Of a DNA stretch of 64,000 bases, positions 1-10,399 are shown one piece after another; position 1 is the stretch's first letter, and each line of letters starts with the position of its first letter. The translations under genes were made by a program, and so were the position numbers. The DNA comes from Protonemura montana (Eukaryota > Arthropoda > Insecta > Plecoptera > Nemouridae). The stretch lies in NCBI GenBank assembly GCA_947568835.1, contig OX387608.1:5122001-5186000 (forward strand), given 5' to 3'. Below the pieces are notes generated by a model that did not search any database, had not been told where the DNA came from, and was given only the letters and a program-made list of their open reading frames with translations.

Positions 1-627
1 TGTCCGTGTGTGGTCATCAGAGTAATCCTCCACGTCACGACACGTGCATTGATCGCTCGAAAACTAAACTCTTTCGCTTAAAGAGAGACGGCAAAAAGCC
101 ACGTCAAATTAATGTTGTCTTTTGCTCTTTTAAAACTGTAAGCAGCTCTCGTATTCCTATGACTAGCCAAACAATTCGCTATTATATTTCCTTACGAGGA
201 TAGTCCAGTTCAATATCAGGGAGTTTTAGGTTCCTCATTGTCTCATTTTTTGGTTCTTTTGAGCGTTCCATTAGTGTGGTTTTCAAGAATTTGATTCTTA
301 ATACCAAATAAGGCGTAGCTCGGGTGTATTTAAAGTTAACAGACAGGAGGGAGTGTGCGAAAGTTGGGGCAAAAATCAGACGATTGGCACATGTCAGATG
401 ACCCCATCAAGGTCTGTATGAAGACCGCGGATCAGTGAACTTTACCGAAATTCTCACCGCTTTTTTTTTTAAGACAGAGAATCACCAACATTCCCCAACT
501 TAATGTCTACTGGAAGTTGTCCCTTCAAGGTTTTGTTCACCATTGTTACACTGCGCATCCCTGCGCATCCTGGATCCAATGACAGCTCTGACAGCTCGCT
601 ATTATTTCTAAACACCCTGTTACCTTG
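1..627. other. Presumed upstream RhoGEF intron, no gene seen
   Basis: Short ORFs on both strands look random. From about 540 there are scattered copies of TGACAGCTCT that continue to about 920 on both sides of an inserted MITE. The RhoGEF must continue upstream, so this is most simply an intron. Confidence 0.5.
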
Positions 628-940
628 GGCAGGATCCTCAAAGCAGAGTTCACACTTAAACTCCCATAAATTTGGGAGTAAAGTTTTTATCATCATGGTA
701 ACAACTCCTCAAAATCTGGAAACGCTGCGATTGACTGATCAATTTTGAACTCTGAGGTTAAATACTCTACTTTGAGGATGTTGCTCTTGGGTGCTTTGAC
801 ACCTAAGACAGCTCTCAAGCTCTCTAGCATTTCTGGGCACCTTCATAGGTACTGTGACAGCTCTAACAGCTGTCTGGGCACCGTCACGTGTACACTGACA
901 GCTCTGGTACCTCTCTGGGACCCTGCTAGCCATGATACCC
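540..940. repeat. Degenerate repeat with GACAGCTCT and TCTGGGCACC units
   Basis: GACAGCTCT recurs near 580, 591, 809, 857 and 897, and TCTGGGCACC recurs near 830 and 872. The spacing is irregular. A family E MITE (628-780) splits the block. Confidence 0.45.
628..780. mobile_element. Family E MITE, copy 1
   Basis: The sequence starts GATCCTCAAAGCAGAGT and ends with the near inverse ACTCTACTTTGAGGAT. Its core (GTAAAG...ATGGTAAcAACTCCTcAAAATCTGGAAAC) matches two other copies at 38.8 and 42.1 kb. No coding capacity. Confidence 0.65.
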
Positions 941-995
941 TTCAACCGTTACAGCTTTGCCACCCTATTGAAGAGTTTCCTCGTATTGCCACCAG

Positions 996-1136
996 GTGCC
1001 CGTGCAGCGCGTGACGAAATACCCGCTGCTGCTGGCGCGACTGCACAAGGTAACGCCTGCGCATCATGCTGCCCAGAGGGAGCTGCTCAAGCAGGCGCAG
1101 CACAAGATCGAGCTGCACCTAGAGCATATGAACTCG
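996..1136 (+). CDS. RhoGEF exon 1 in window: DH domain C-terminal helices
   Basis: The exon has 141 bp (47 codons) and starts after CACCAG with VPVQRVTKYPLLLARL. It ends at AACTCG before the donor GTGAGT. The frame reads through an internal GGTAAC at about 1048. Keeping that segment gives the continuous helix (VTPAHHAAQRELLKQAQHKIELHLEHMNS) expected of DH domains, so the downstream donor was chosen. GC content is clearly higher than in the flanks. Confidence 0.88.
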
Positions 1137-4100
1137 GTGAGTAATGCGTTGCTGCATAAGAGGTTGGGCAGCCAAAGCTCGGGTGATATGTAAAGGAACT
1201 TATTTGGTGGTCAACAATAGTTGGGTTAATTAGATGCGACAGAGCCTTGTTTGAAGTACGCTAGGTGGGCGCAGGTTGAAGATGAAATTAATTTTTAAGG
1301 ATACCTTGGTTTCTTCGTTTAAAGATAGAAAAAAAGTTGACAAAAATATGAGGTTCAAAATAGAAAAATGATGTTCTTACCACGGCCGACTCTGAAAAGT
1401 GAAAATAAACGTTTTTCTCGCATATTTTCCTCTCAATTCATGAGTTAAAATTAATTTTTCATAAGTTGTTTGGAAGACGCGTACGAAGCTTACTTAAAGA
1501 AAATTAAGATATTTTGACACCTTCGAAAAAGAGCAGGGAAATCTGTATTGTAGACTCTCATTATGGAAAAAGGAGACGATTTGCAGAAAAAGGCTATTTG
1601 AAGGGGAAACATTGGGGAAAGCATCTTTTGGTTTGTGTTGCTACCAGTGAAATTATGGCTAATGTGAAGTTTTCTTGAAAATTGACCCTTGTTTTCTCTC
1701 CCAATGCAGGTGGCCAAGGATTTTAGCTCGACCAAGCTGTGGCGAAGAATATCCATCGCGAATGGACGCCGCTCGAGCAGCGAGATCGACATGATTAACA
1801 TCAAACTGCGAAAGGTATTTCAATTGCCGACGATACAATGGAGAGACTCACTAACTGGCATGCTACTGCAGGGAAAAAACAATCTGCAATATCAGCATGT
1901 TATGGGTTTTCTTATATTAAAATTGACTTGTAAAGCGACGATTTGCTCCAAAATTCGTCATATGGCACTATTCATTTTCATTCGATTGTCCAATCTTAGT
2001 CTCGATATTTTGACAACTTCTCGTGCGATGTGACGAATACGATTTTGACTTTCATTTTTTAATCTTTTTTCCTAATGTTCCATTGAGCTTGCGAAGTGGA
2101 ACTACCATATTTTGCTCTTGGCACGTTATCCGTACCAGCAGCTAATTGTACCTATTCAAAAGAACCAAAAGACCTTACCTTTTACCTGTCACATCCAGGA
2201 TCGCATTTGTCTTCTTTACAAAGCAGTTGTATACTTCCTGGAGTAGGAGTACAATAATTACTCCACAGCTACTTGCAGATACTTCTGGGCTATAAATTCA
2301 GTGTTCAGGTTCACCGCGTTCCGCGGATTTCCACTCTCGCTGCGTCGTTTGTCTGCGCTAAGAGGACTCGAAGGCTGGTTTCGCTTTTAGTAGATAAATA
2401 ATCAACTGTCTTGGGAAACGTCGTGACCTTTGTCTAGTGACTTGAAGTCAAGGTGATTGATAACGAGAATGGTTTTTCTTTGTTCTTTAGCAAGAAAGTT
2501 GATATCGGTGTCATGTTGGATTTTCTTTTCTGTGCCAATAGATTGACGATACAAACATTTTGTAAGATATCCAAATTTCCTCCAGCCCAGGTCAAATTTT
2601 TCCGTTATCCAAGGACTAGTTTTTAAAACGGCTTTTTCAACTTAAGCTAGCAACTTTTCTAATGGAAAGAAAGCTTTTAAGTTTAGAGAAAATTCAACTT
2701 TTCCACTTTCGTCTTCAACTAGCTTAAAAGTTGCTGGGAAAACAGTAATATTTTTCATTTAGCAGTTGGATAGCATCGATAGATGTTTATCAATCGTTGA
2801 GCTAAGCAGTAATAAAGATTAATTGAGTGTAAACCAGTCTCAAATGCGAGTAATCTGCGAGTAATAACGTAATAAAATTTCTCAACACTCATAGTGACTC
2901 TACCTAGCAGCAACTACCATTTTGTCGGTAGAATTATTGACAAAAATTTAACAGTAGCACCATTGAACTAATCCAAAATACCCATTTAAACCATGAAAAT
3001 CTTTCTTCCAACGACCGCGTAGCGAAAATAGTGCCAATTTAGGTTCCTTTTCGTGATGCTCCGTCTTTCGATGTCCAACTACGTTCGCAGCGTGCTAGTT
3101 TCGCTGAAGTAACATAAGAGCGGTCACGCGAGAGATGCTGTATACCCGGACATCTCCTCATACCTTTTAGCATCGTATTTCTAGTGTCGTGCTGCGACGG
3201 TCATGTTTCTCATGTATATGTAACAGCATGCTTCTGGGGCGATCTAATGAGCAAGAGAATTCGGAGTCCGCAAGTCCGTTGTTTGAAATCTAGAAACAAC
3301 TACTTACACTTTCGTTACGATCTCATTTAATGGGCTTTGAACGAATTTGTAGTTGCTCAAAAACAAGTCATTATTTTGGCACGTTACATAACTATTTTCT
3401 TCAAATGAGGATCGTCAGCTTTCTGAATACAATGACTATAGATTCTGACCTCACGAAGTTGCATGTTAGATTATAGAGAATATAGACCTCCTGGGAATAT
3501 TTATCCACTTTCCATTTAAATTCAGAACATTGCTTGGGTGCAGTCATTTCTAATGTGGACCATGCCTTTATCTTGTATTTTTTATACATGATATTTAAAA
3601 CGATGTCTACGCAGTCTACGCAGTGATATAGTGGCCAATGTACTCGGGTGTATGCAGTCCACTCAGTGATGTTGTGGTCAATGCACGCGGGTGTACGCAG
3701 TCCACCCAGTGATGTTGTGGCCAATGCACGCGGGTGTACGCAGTCTACGCAGTGATGTAGTGGCCAATGCACGCGGGTGTACGCAGTCCACCCAGTGATG
3801 TAGTGGCCAATGCACGTGGGTGAACGCAGTCCACCCAGTGATGTAGTGGTCAATGCACGCGGGTGAACGCAGTCCACCCAGTGATGTAGTGGTCAATGCA
3901 TGCGGGTGTACGCAGTCCACCCAGTGATGTAGTGGTCAATGCACGCGGGTGTACGCAGTCCACCCAGTGATGTAGTGGCCAATGCACGTGGGTGAACGCA
4001 GTCCACCCAGTGATGTAGTGGTCAATGCACGCGGGTGAACGCAGTCCACCCAGTGATGTAGTGGTCAATGCATGCGGGTGTACGCAGTCCACCCAGTGAT

Positions 4101-7100
4101 GTAGTGGTCAATGCACACGGGTGTACGCAGTCCACCTAGTGATGTAGTGGTCAATGCATGCGGGTGTACACAGTCCACCCAGTGATGTAGTGGTCAATGC
4201 ACGCGGGTGTACGCAGTCCACCCAGTGATGTAGTGGTCAATGCAAGCGAAAACTAAATACGAAAACTCACTATAAAAACTAAATTTTGCTATGAAAACTC
4301 TGAAAATGGCATACATTTTTAATCTTCCCCCTCCCCCCACTTCCTTGTCGACGGAGCATAATCGTATCCACATTTTCAGCACAAAATCCCTGGCTATTTT
4401 CTTGTATTGGCAGAGAATCAAAGCATAGCCACTTGAGGAATGTGAGAGGCTTTTTTCATCGTGTACTAATATCAAAGAATCGTCTAATTGCAAGAACTAA
4501 TTGATACCTGTTTGCCCTGAATGCTGCATGTTTCACCAAGGACTTGATTGAGGTTTCAGGATCAGGATTGCCACGACGTGACCAAGGACGATGACGTGAC
4601 GACTGACGGACTACCAGGACTTTGAGGATGCACGGACCTTTGTGACAAAACTAACAGACACATGACTTGGAGACACAGAGGCTAACAGATAGTTAACTAA
4701 CCATGGATTACCTGACGAGTACTTTGTGAGGTTGGGGAAATTATTTGATAAAAATGCATTTTTTGACAGATTGAGATTTCTGGTAGGGGGGGGGGGGGGG
4801 GAATGGGTCCACTTTGTTGTGAACAGTTTTGACAAATCGTTTTCATAAATTGTTTATGTTTTTATTCTTTTGGAATACAGCTTGAAATGTACTAAATTGA
4901 CAGCTTGGTTTTGGAATTAGGAATGGTTAGACTTTTTGAGACAGTTGAAAAAAAAAACAGCAAACGTAAATTGCTATCAATGGGCAATTGCTGATTCAGT
5001 CAAAGGAAGAAAATATTCACAAATTAAAAAGAAATATCAAACAATGTCAAACCTAACTTTTTCTCCAGAAGTAAAAAGATCTTGACCATGGCATGTGAGA
5101 TCTTTCTGAGGGAAATTTGCTGATTTTGCTGAAATATAAACAATTCAAAAGTATTTACCTGGTATGAACTCATCCATATCATCTTGAGAAGAAGCAGCTG
5201 CAAAAATTCTGTACAACAATTCGAAAAGTCAACCCCCATCGAAGCTCAATGCATAATTGTTAATGTAACACTTTTTTTTTTCTCTCGATGACCTGTAAAG
5301 ATTCCCACATCGTCACAAAATAAAATGAAATAAAACTAGATGGTAAAAAAAGTCAATACGGCCCAAACTCCCTACTATCAGGTCAGTACCCACTGCCCCT
5401 GTCTTGACCGTAATCTCGTATCCTTCTTGCAGATGGCCGTCGACGTGCTAGAGTGGAATCACGACGAGGTCAAGTTCGCGATGGAAGGACGCATGCTGTA
5501 CACCAACCCCACCGACAACAACTGGAGAAAGGGACGCACCATCAAGCTGAACCCTATCAACGCATTGTTGGTCACCAACGGCAAGGTAACCGTGATCATC
5601 CAGGTCATAGCACGTCTTCATTGTCATTCCAACACCTTTGCAAGGTGGTGAACCAGTTCCACATCTCGGGGTAAGAGATGCTCAAAGGAAAGTTAATGGT
5701 GGACTGGAGGATAGGATGCCTGTTTTAGTGTGTTGATATTGGTCCAAATGAAGGTTTTGCATTTTTATGAGCATGGTTATAACACAGGTATCCTCATTCG
5801 GACTAATGACAAACCAATATTTTGTATTTGATCCCTTTGGAAATAAAATCATTATAATTATTATTAGGACAGTTTGCTAACGTTTCTCCCGTTATAACGC
5901 AGATATCTTCTGGGTTGTGTTCAACTGGTTTCAGTCCCAGATGTCTCGGGCTTTATTATTCTGCCTACATTTGACCCGAGTCCCAGTTGGTTTATGCCCA
6001 TGATCAAGAAATGTGCCATGTTTTACTTGATCTACGATGAATCGGGTGCATTAATGCCTAGCTAACGACCCGTTAAGACTGAAAGCGTGACACCGAATTC
6101 TTGTTTTGCTAACGAATTGTTGTCCCGTTGTCCAGCAAACCGAAGACTACCGTCCCGAAGACGAGCTGCTTCTGTTTCCGAGGAAGACGGGCGTCAAGGA
6201 GGCGACCCTCCTGCTAGTCAAGGAGAAGTGTGGGAGGTACTCGCTGCTGAGGGTAAGTTCTTTGTACAAATTTCGCTTAAAATGGTGAGCTCGAGAAGTG
6301 GTAAATGGAAGGGGGTATGCTTCCGAGAAGCCCTTGTTGTAATCGAACTGCGCTGAGTCAGGTATTGGATGGGTGACCATCATACACATGACCAGCTCTG
6401 TTTGGGAGAGAGGTTGGAGGGATGAAAGTTAAGCAACACTGCGCTGGGTCAGGTATTGGATGGGTGATCATCATACACATGACCAGTTCTGTTCGGGAGA
6501 GAGGTTGGAGGGATGAAAGTTAAGCAACACTGCGCTGGGTCAGGTATTGGATGGGTGATCATCATACACATGACCAGTTCTGTTCGGGAGAGAGGTTGAA
6601 GGGATGAAAGTTAGTACAGCAACTTTACTCGCCTTGCTTATCAACCTCTCGACAGCATGGATTTGTGGAGGAATCCTGTTGTTCGCGTTCTACCGTCCTT
6701 TGAAAGGGGCTCTTAAGCTAGTGGTCCCCTTGGTGCTCTTCAACGGAGTAGGCTACGTGCCGGCATCGGGTTCACAAACATTTTCGATTCTATTTCCTTA
6801 CAAAATCTTGAAATTAGGAAAATCACTATTGGGGCCTACTTTGGCCTCCCCAAGGGAGTATTTGGAGAGCTATTCGGAAAATATTCAGGAAATTGTCGGG
6901 ACTGCTTTAACCCTTGATAAAGTATTAGGTACAAGTTACGAAACGTTAGGAAATTTAGTTTTTCTCACTTAGCATTCAAACCCCAGTTGAAACATGTGTA
7001 AACATGTGTAAAGCTAAAACAATGTTTTCTATGCCATGACAATTTTAAATGGACATCATCACCAAGCCCTCGGGTTTTGTAGTTGGCCAGCTCAAGTCGA

Positions 7101-9493
7101 TATTCTTGTCAAGGAAAAAATTCTCCTGCCATGAAATGACATCTAAAACCCGGATATCTTTGCAGGACCCTCTCTACCTGGACAAATGCATCGTGTGCTG
7201 CGAGACGGAATGGGAGGACTACATCGAGGTCCAGGAGCTCGCCTCCAAAGACACTTTCATTTTCAAGGTACGTCTTTACGCCACTCGGGTGCCAGAGTCG
7301 GGATTTGGAGCTCCAGACTTTGAAGCCATACTTTTTCGTTCACAGCCAAACGCTCTCCCTTAACTCTGAATGAAGTATTTTTTCCGTGGGAAACTTAGCT
7401 CTTATGAGCATGTATTTCAATCCAGTAGCCAAGTCTGCTAGTAGGTATGTCCTGCCACAAGAACAAGGGGTCTTTTCTAACTCTAAGCCAGTGCCACTAG
7501 ACAGAGAAAAAAAAATCCTGGCAGTTTCAGTAATATTGTTGTCCTTGCAGTGAAGTCCACGGATAATCAAAAAGAGACAAAGCTTCCCGGAACTGTTCAG
7601 GACAATTGCTTCACTTACAGTTGCAAAATGATTTCAAATTGTAAAATTTGAGTCAATAACAATAGCAGCAATAGCAGTAAAGAAACGAATTTCAATTAAT
7701 GAGTTAGAGGATATATTTACTATCATAAAATGTCTTGTCAATTTTATGTTTCGAACAATAAATTACCTAACATTTTATTCCGTTTGTCCGCAATCATTTT
7801 TATGATGCGAGATGTAATTATCGAGAACTCATTTTCGCACATTGTAAATCGATTGTAAATGAGAACGATTGTAAAAACAACATATTTCCGTGAATTTCCT
7901 CACCTTTCACAGAATAAAAAGCTGTAGCCACTCACCTTTCAAAATGGGATACTTAAAAAAAATACCTACATGGCTGTGTACACCAATTGCAGCTAACAAG
8001 GTATCCATGGACTAAACCCACGTGGGCGTATTATTTTAATTTCACACATGTCATGGTTTAATAACTCGTGTGCGTAGGTGGATGACAGGTATAGGAGTTG
8101 AGTCACGGGTTTGAATCTCGGGTAGAGCTGTTTTCGTGACATTTACAAGGATGGGTGTTGCTTTTCGTGCGTCCGTGCTGCTTGGATCTGATTCGAATTC
8201 CTCGGGGGAAAGGTTAATTTTTAATGTATGCATATGCTTGTGTTTTATTCCTTCAGCAAGCACATGGCATTACCTGAAAGTTTACTTCTAAGTCTAGTTC
8301 TGATTTGCTAGCATCGCATTACTGATCAAATCCAAGCGTATCATTGCTAAATTATTTTTATTGGTCACTTCAAAACAGATCATTAACTTGGGAAGAAAAA
8401 TGTTAAATGTCAAGGTTTTTTTGTTTTGCTTATGACGGGTCAACCTTTACAGCAAGCTTAGGTGTAACCAATCTGGTCCATGTAATGGTAATTTTCATTT
8501 TCTAATTATATTATTATCCGACTGCAAAGGGAGTTTGTTTGACATCCCCACCCTAACCATATGTCAAAATTATGACTAATTCATTTGGTTTGTCTCAAAG
8601 CATACAAATCAAGTTCAATTCAAGTATTTTAAACGGGTATCTAAAATTGCACGAATCCCACGTTTTTTTTTTAGGAAGTGATGAATTTGGGAAGACTAAA
8701 GCGAGAATTAATTAAAAGAGAATTGAGGTTATGCATTATGGAGCTAACGAAACTCTCAGGGTTGAATTTGCACAAATTTTTGCAACTTATTCAATCAAAT
8801 CGGGTGGTAAGGGCATGGTAAGAAAAGACTCTTTCTTGCTTATGGATTTACGAATCAAGCCTTCTTCATCTAACACTAGCACTAGTGAAAAAAAAAAAAA
8901 AAAACAGTTTTTTTAACTGTTTGTGGAAAAACTACCATCAGCGTAGGTTTTTTTACGGACTCAAATCATTGTAAACTATCCTATGTGAATCCAAAAGTTT
9001 TTGAAAGTTTGCGCAATGCAGCGTTGGCTAATTGTTGAAATAATGGCAAATAATCTCACCCCAAGTACCATTTTTTCCCCAAAATCAATGCTAAGAAAGT
9101 CCCAGAAACAACAAGACTTTGTCACTATCGCCCTAACCTCATAGAATGTGGAAACTGTTTTAATTCAATGCTCAAATTAATCAGAAATATCTTCGGACTT
9201 CCTAGAACTCGAGACGAAAGTTGTAATCAATGTTAAAATATTTGAGATCGATACCTAGGTCCATAAAAAACAAATTTTTAACGTCTCTTGACAAAGTAAA
9301 AGAAGAAAAGTTGCAATTTGATTTCTTGTGGATTAAAATCTATCTTTTGTGCTATTTTCAGGCAGAGGACAGCGAACGGACAAAGCTGTGGTACCGTCAA
9401 TTGCAATATCACTCACAAGGGCTGGGAGCTTGGCGACGACGACGAAACGCTCTTGCGAACATCATGATCAACGGCATGATGACAAGAAGCTAA
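996..9493 (+). CDS. Dbl-family Rho guanine-nucleotide exchange factor, 3' part (six exons)
   Basis: The six exons are 996-1136, 1710-1814, 5433-5585, 6136-6252, 7166-7267 and 9362-9493. All are phase 0 and bounded by AG/GT, and they encode 249 residues plus a stop. The first exon carries PVQRVTKYPLLL, the signature of the last conserved helix region of DH domains, followed by the long helix QHKIELHLEHMN. Exon 2 is the DH-PH linker. Exons 3 to 6 form a PH domain: EGRMLYT in an early strand, and LWYRQLQYHSQ as the C-terminal helix with the typical Trp. A basic tail, AWRRRRNALANIMINGMMTRS, ends the protein. By family, it should catalyse GDP/GTP exchange on a Rho GTPase at membranes or actin. The DH N-terminal half and everything upstream lie outside the window. 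It resembles the insect GEFmeso/PLEKHG-like group, but I cannot settle the orthologue, so no symbol is given. Confidence 0.9.
1137..1709 (+). other. RhoGEF intron
   Basis: Intron of 573 bp between GTGAGT and TGCAG. AT-rich, no recognisable repeat. Confidence 0.8.
1710..1814 (+). CDS. RhoGEF exon 2: DH-PH linker
   Basis: The exon has 105 bp (35 codons). The acceptor follows a pyrimidine tract (TTTTCTCTCCCAATGCAG) and the donor is AAG|GTATTT. It encodes VAKDFSSTKLWRRISIANG and then RRSSSEIDMINIKLRK. A Ser-rich, basic linker of this kind between the DH and PH domains is typical. The donor is the weakest of the set. Confidence 0.82.
2745..3000 (+). mobile_element. Family C MITE, partial copy 1
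   Basis: The sequence shares the family core GTAAACCAGTCTCAAATGCG, the ATCGATA..TGTTTATCAATCGTTGAG segment and the TTTAACAGTAGC-type terminus. The 5' inverted end is lost. Confidence 0.75.
3613..4243. repeat. 43-bp minisatellite with 172-bp higher-order period
   Basis: About 14.6 tandem copies of a 43-bp unit (AGTGGTCAATGCACGCGGGT, then GTACGCAGTCCACCCAGTGAT). The variants recur every four units: 3678-3920 and 3850-4092 are almost identical at a 172-bp offset. It lies inside a RhoGEF intron. The minus strand has no stop in any frame over most of the array, because 43 is not a multiple of three and the unit lacks minus-strand stops. The minus-strand ORFs are therefore probably artefacts. Confidence 0.95.
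4786..4801 (+). repeat. G16 homopolymer
   Basis: Sixteen consecutive G on the + strand within a RhoGEF intron. May form G-quadruplexes or reflect slippage. Confidence 0.9.
5433..5585 (+). CDS. RhoGEF exon 3: PH domain start
   Basis: The exon has 153 bp (51 codons), with acceptor TTCTTGCAG and donor AAG|GTAACC. The peptide runs from MAVDVLEWNHDEVKFAMEG to NPINALLVTNGK. EGRMLYT matches an early beta strand of PH domains. The initial Met is internal, not a start codon, because the phase joins exon 2 cleanly. Confidence 0.88.
5586..6135 (+). other. RhoGEF intron
   Basis: Intron of 550 bp between GTAACC and GTCCAG. No repeat family recognised. Confidence 0.8.
6136..6252 (+). CDS. RhoGEF exon 4: PH domain middle
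   Basis: The exon has 117 bp (39 codons), with acceptor TTGTCCAG and strong donor AGG|GTAAGT. The peptide starts QTEDYRPEDELLLFPRKTG and ends KCGRYSLLR. The alternating hydrophobic strands fit PH-domain sheets. Confidence 0.87.
6347..6770 (+). mobile_element. 5S-derived SINE (family A), copy 1, with head triplication
   Basis: The 5S-like segment ACTGCGCTGGGTCAGGTATTGG...GGGAGAGAGGTTGGAGGGATGAAAGTTAAGCA occurs three times in tandem with an exact 91-bp period (starts 6347, 6438, 6529). The normal SINE body follows (CTCGACAGCATGGATTTGTG...CGGAGTAGGCTACGTGCCGG). The copy stops at about 6770, so its 3' tail is missing. It lies in a RhoGEF intron in the sense direction. Confidence 0.88.
6890..7000 (+). 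mobile_element. Family B element, copy 1, with hammerhead-like motif
   Basis: GTCGGGACTGCTTTAACCC, then TTGATAAAG, a short hairpin and GTTACGAAACGTTAGG (motif at 6911-6950), then AGCATTCAAACCCCAGTTGAAA. It matches copies at 14.6, 46.5-46.9, 49.0 and 50.9 kb. It lies in the intron before RhoGEF exon 5. Confidence 0.7.
7166..7267 (+). CDS. RhoGEF exon 5: PH domain later strands
   Basis: The exon has 102 bp (34 codons), with acceptor TCTTTGCAG and donor AAG|GTACGT. The peptide begins DPLYLDKCIVCCETEWEDY and ends LASKDTFIFK, a pattern like the strand just before the C-terminal PH helix. Confidence 0.87.
7268..9361 (+). other. RhoGEF intron, 2.1 kb
   Basis: AT-rich intron with a possible tRNA-derived SINE at 8068-8240 and an A tract at 8887-8904. 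No exon signals seen. Confidence 0.75.
8068..8240 (+). mobile_element. Possible tRNA-derived SINE
   Basis: GTGCGTAGGTGG resembles an A box and GGGTTTGAATCTC a B box about 35 bp later, as in tRNA-headed SINEs. The acceptor arm is not recognisable and no second copy was found in this window. Confidence 0.3.
9362..9493 (+). CDS. RhoGEF terminal exon: PH C-terminal helix and stop
   Basis: The exon has 132 bp including TAA at 9491-9493, with acceptor GTGCTATTTTCAG. It starts AEDSERTKLWYRQLQYHSQ, the amphipathic last PH helix with its conserved Trp, and ends with a basic tail. The 3' UTR follows directly. Confidence 0.87.
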   Translation, partial: AEDSERTKLWYRQLQYHSQGLGAWRRRRNALANIMINGMMTRS

Positions 9494-10030
9494 GACAATT
9501 GTCTGAGATCTCTCGAAGAAGATAGTTGGATCCGTGCGCTGGTTTTACATCCCTCGTGTTTCTGGTTATTTTCGTGGATGCCGTGACCCGCGTTGAATTC
9601 AAACCGTTGTGGATCACACCGGACGCTGGCGCCACCTGGCAGCGAGCCAGCCAACTAGACGAGAAATATATTATTGTGAACACTGTGATAATTCACCAAC
9701 AATTTCCTGATTAACATAACTGAAAATGAACGAGAGAAACGGATAAAGAGAGAGCAAAAGAGAGAGGCAGAGAAATATGTTATTCGCAATGATTATTATT
9801 TGAAATGTAGGCGGTAATTTAATTGTTGTTTCGTTGAAAATAAACACACAAGTATTTTTTTTTAGTTATAAATTATAATAATAAGTTAGATCAACTGTAT
9901 TTTATCAAAATGTTAAAGTGTTTGTTCGTTTTTAAGGATAGAGTGTGCGAGTACTCTGTCACACGATAGAAAGTAATTTTATTGATTGGAAAATAAAATT
10001 GGAAATAAAATTCTTGTGAGATAATTAACC
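9494..10030 (+). promoter_or_regulatory. RhoGEF 3' UTR with poly(A) signals
   Basis: The AT-rich sequence after the stop has an AATAAA at 9839-9844 and a cluster of two at 9992-10009. Either could set the mRNA 3' end. The strong cluster near 10.0 kb is the likelier main site, but this is inferred from sequence only. Confidence 0.6.
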
Positions 10031-10235
10031 TATTTCTCGTCCATGATGATTCCTATCCACGATCACGGGCTGGAGCAAAGTTGTATAGGTAATACCACTT
10101 TCTAACAATAGAGCAGATTTTCTAGCTTTTTCTAGCTCAACGTCATGATAACATTAACTTCGTTCTACTCCTTTTTGGTCGGTTAGAATTTGTTCGAAAA
10201 ATCGTTTGAATCTGGCGGCACGTTCTTTTACCGAC

Positions 10236-10376
10236 ATGGCACGAAAGAGTTTACATGAACGACGACAGGTGGCAGCAGTAGTGACTCAGCTCTACTTCCA
10301 CTGTTCCCGCAACGTTTGGAAGATGTTACGAATGCCGATCGTTACTAACTATCAATTAAAGACTGATTTGGCTGAA
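10236..10376 (+). CDS. Possible first coding exon, unknown protein
   Basis: I do not recognise this peptide. The ATG has G at -3 and G at +4. It opens 47 codons (MARKSLHERRQVAAVVTQLY, then a Cys/Arg/Lys-containing stretch ending NYQLKTDLAE) and stops exactly at a consensus donor, GAA|GTAAGTTG; the frame closes two codons into the intron. It begins about 200 bp after the RhoGEF poly(A) cluster. Codon use is neutral and no downstream exon could be matched, so this may be chance. Confidence 0.22.
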
Positions 10377-10399
10377 GTAAGTTGATTAATAGTGTTTTG

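Larger units (their letters stand above)
1815..5432 (+). other. RhoGEF intron, 3.6 kb
   Basis: The intron holds a family C MITE fragment (2745-3000), the 43-bp minisatellite (3613-4243) and a G16 tract (4786-4801). The remainder shows no coding signal. ORFs here come from the minisatellite or look random. Confidence 0.8.

Noticed and set aside
3401-4493. Minus-strand ORFs of 80-158 codons with repeated VHP/TTSL motifs
   Set aside because: They are translations of the 43-bp minisatellite, which is open in all frames; no splice sites or initiation context.
6604-6972. ORF MKVSTATLLALLINLSTAWI resembling a signal peptide
   Set aside because: It is the SINE body in one frame; the same reading starts in several copies and then diverges.
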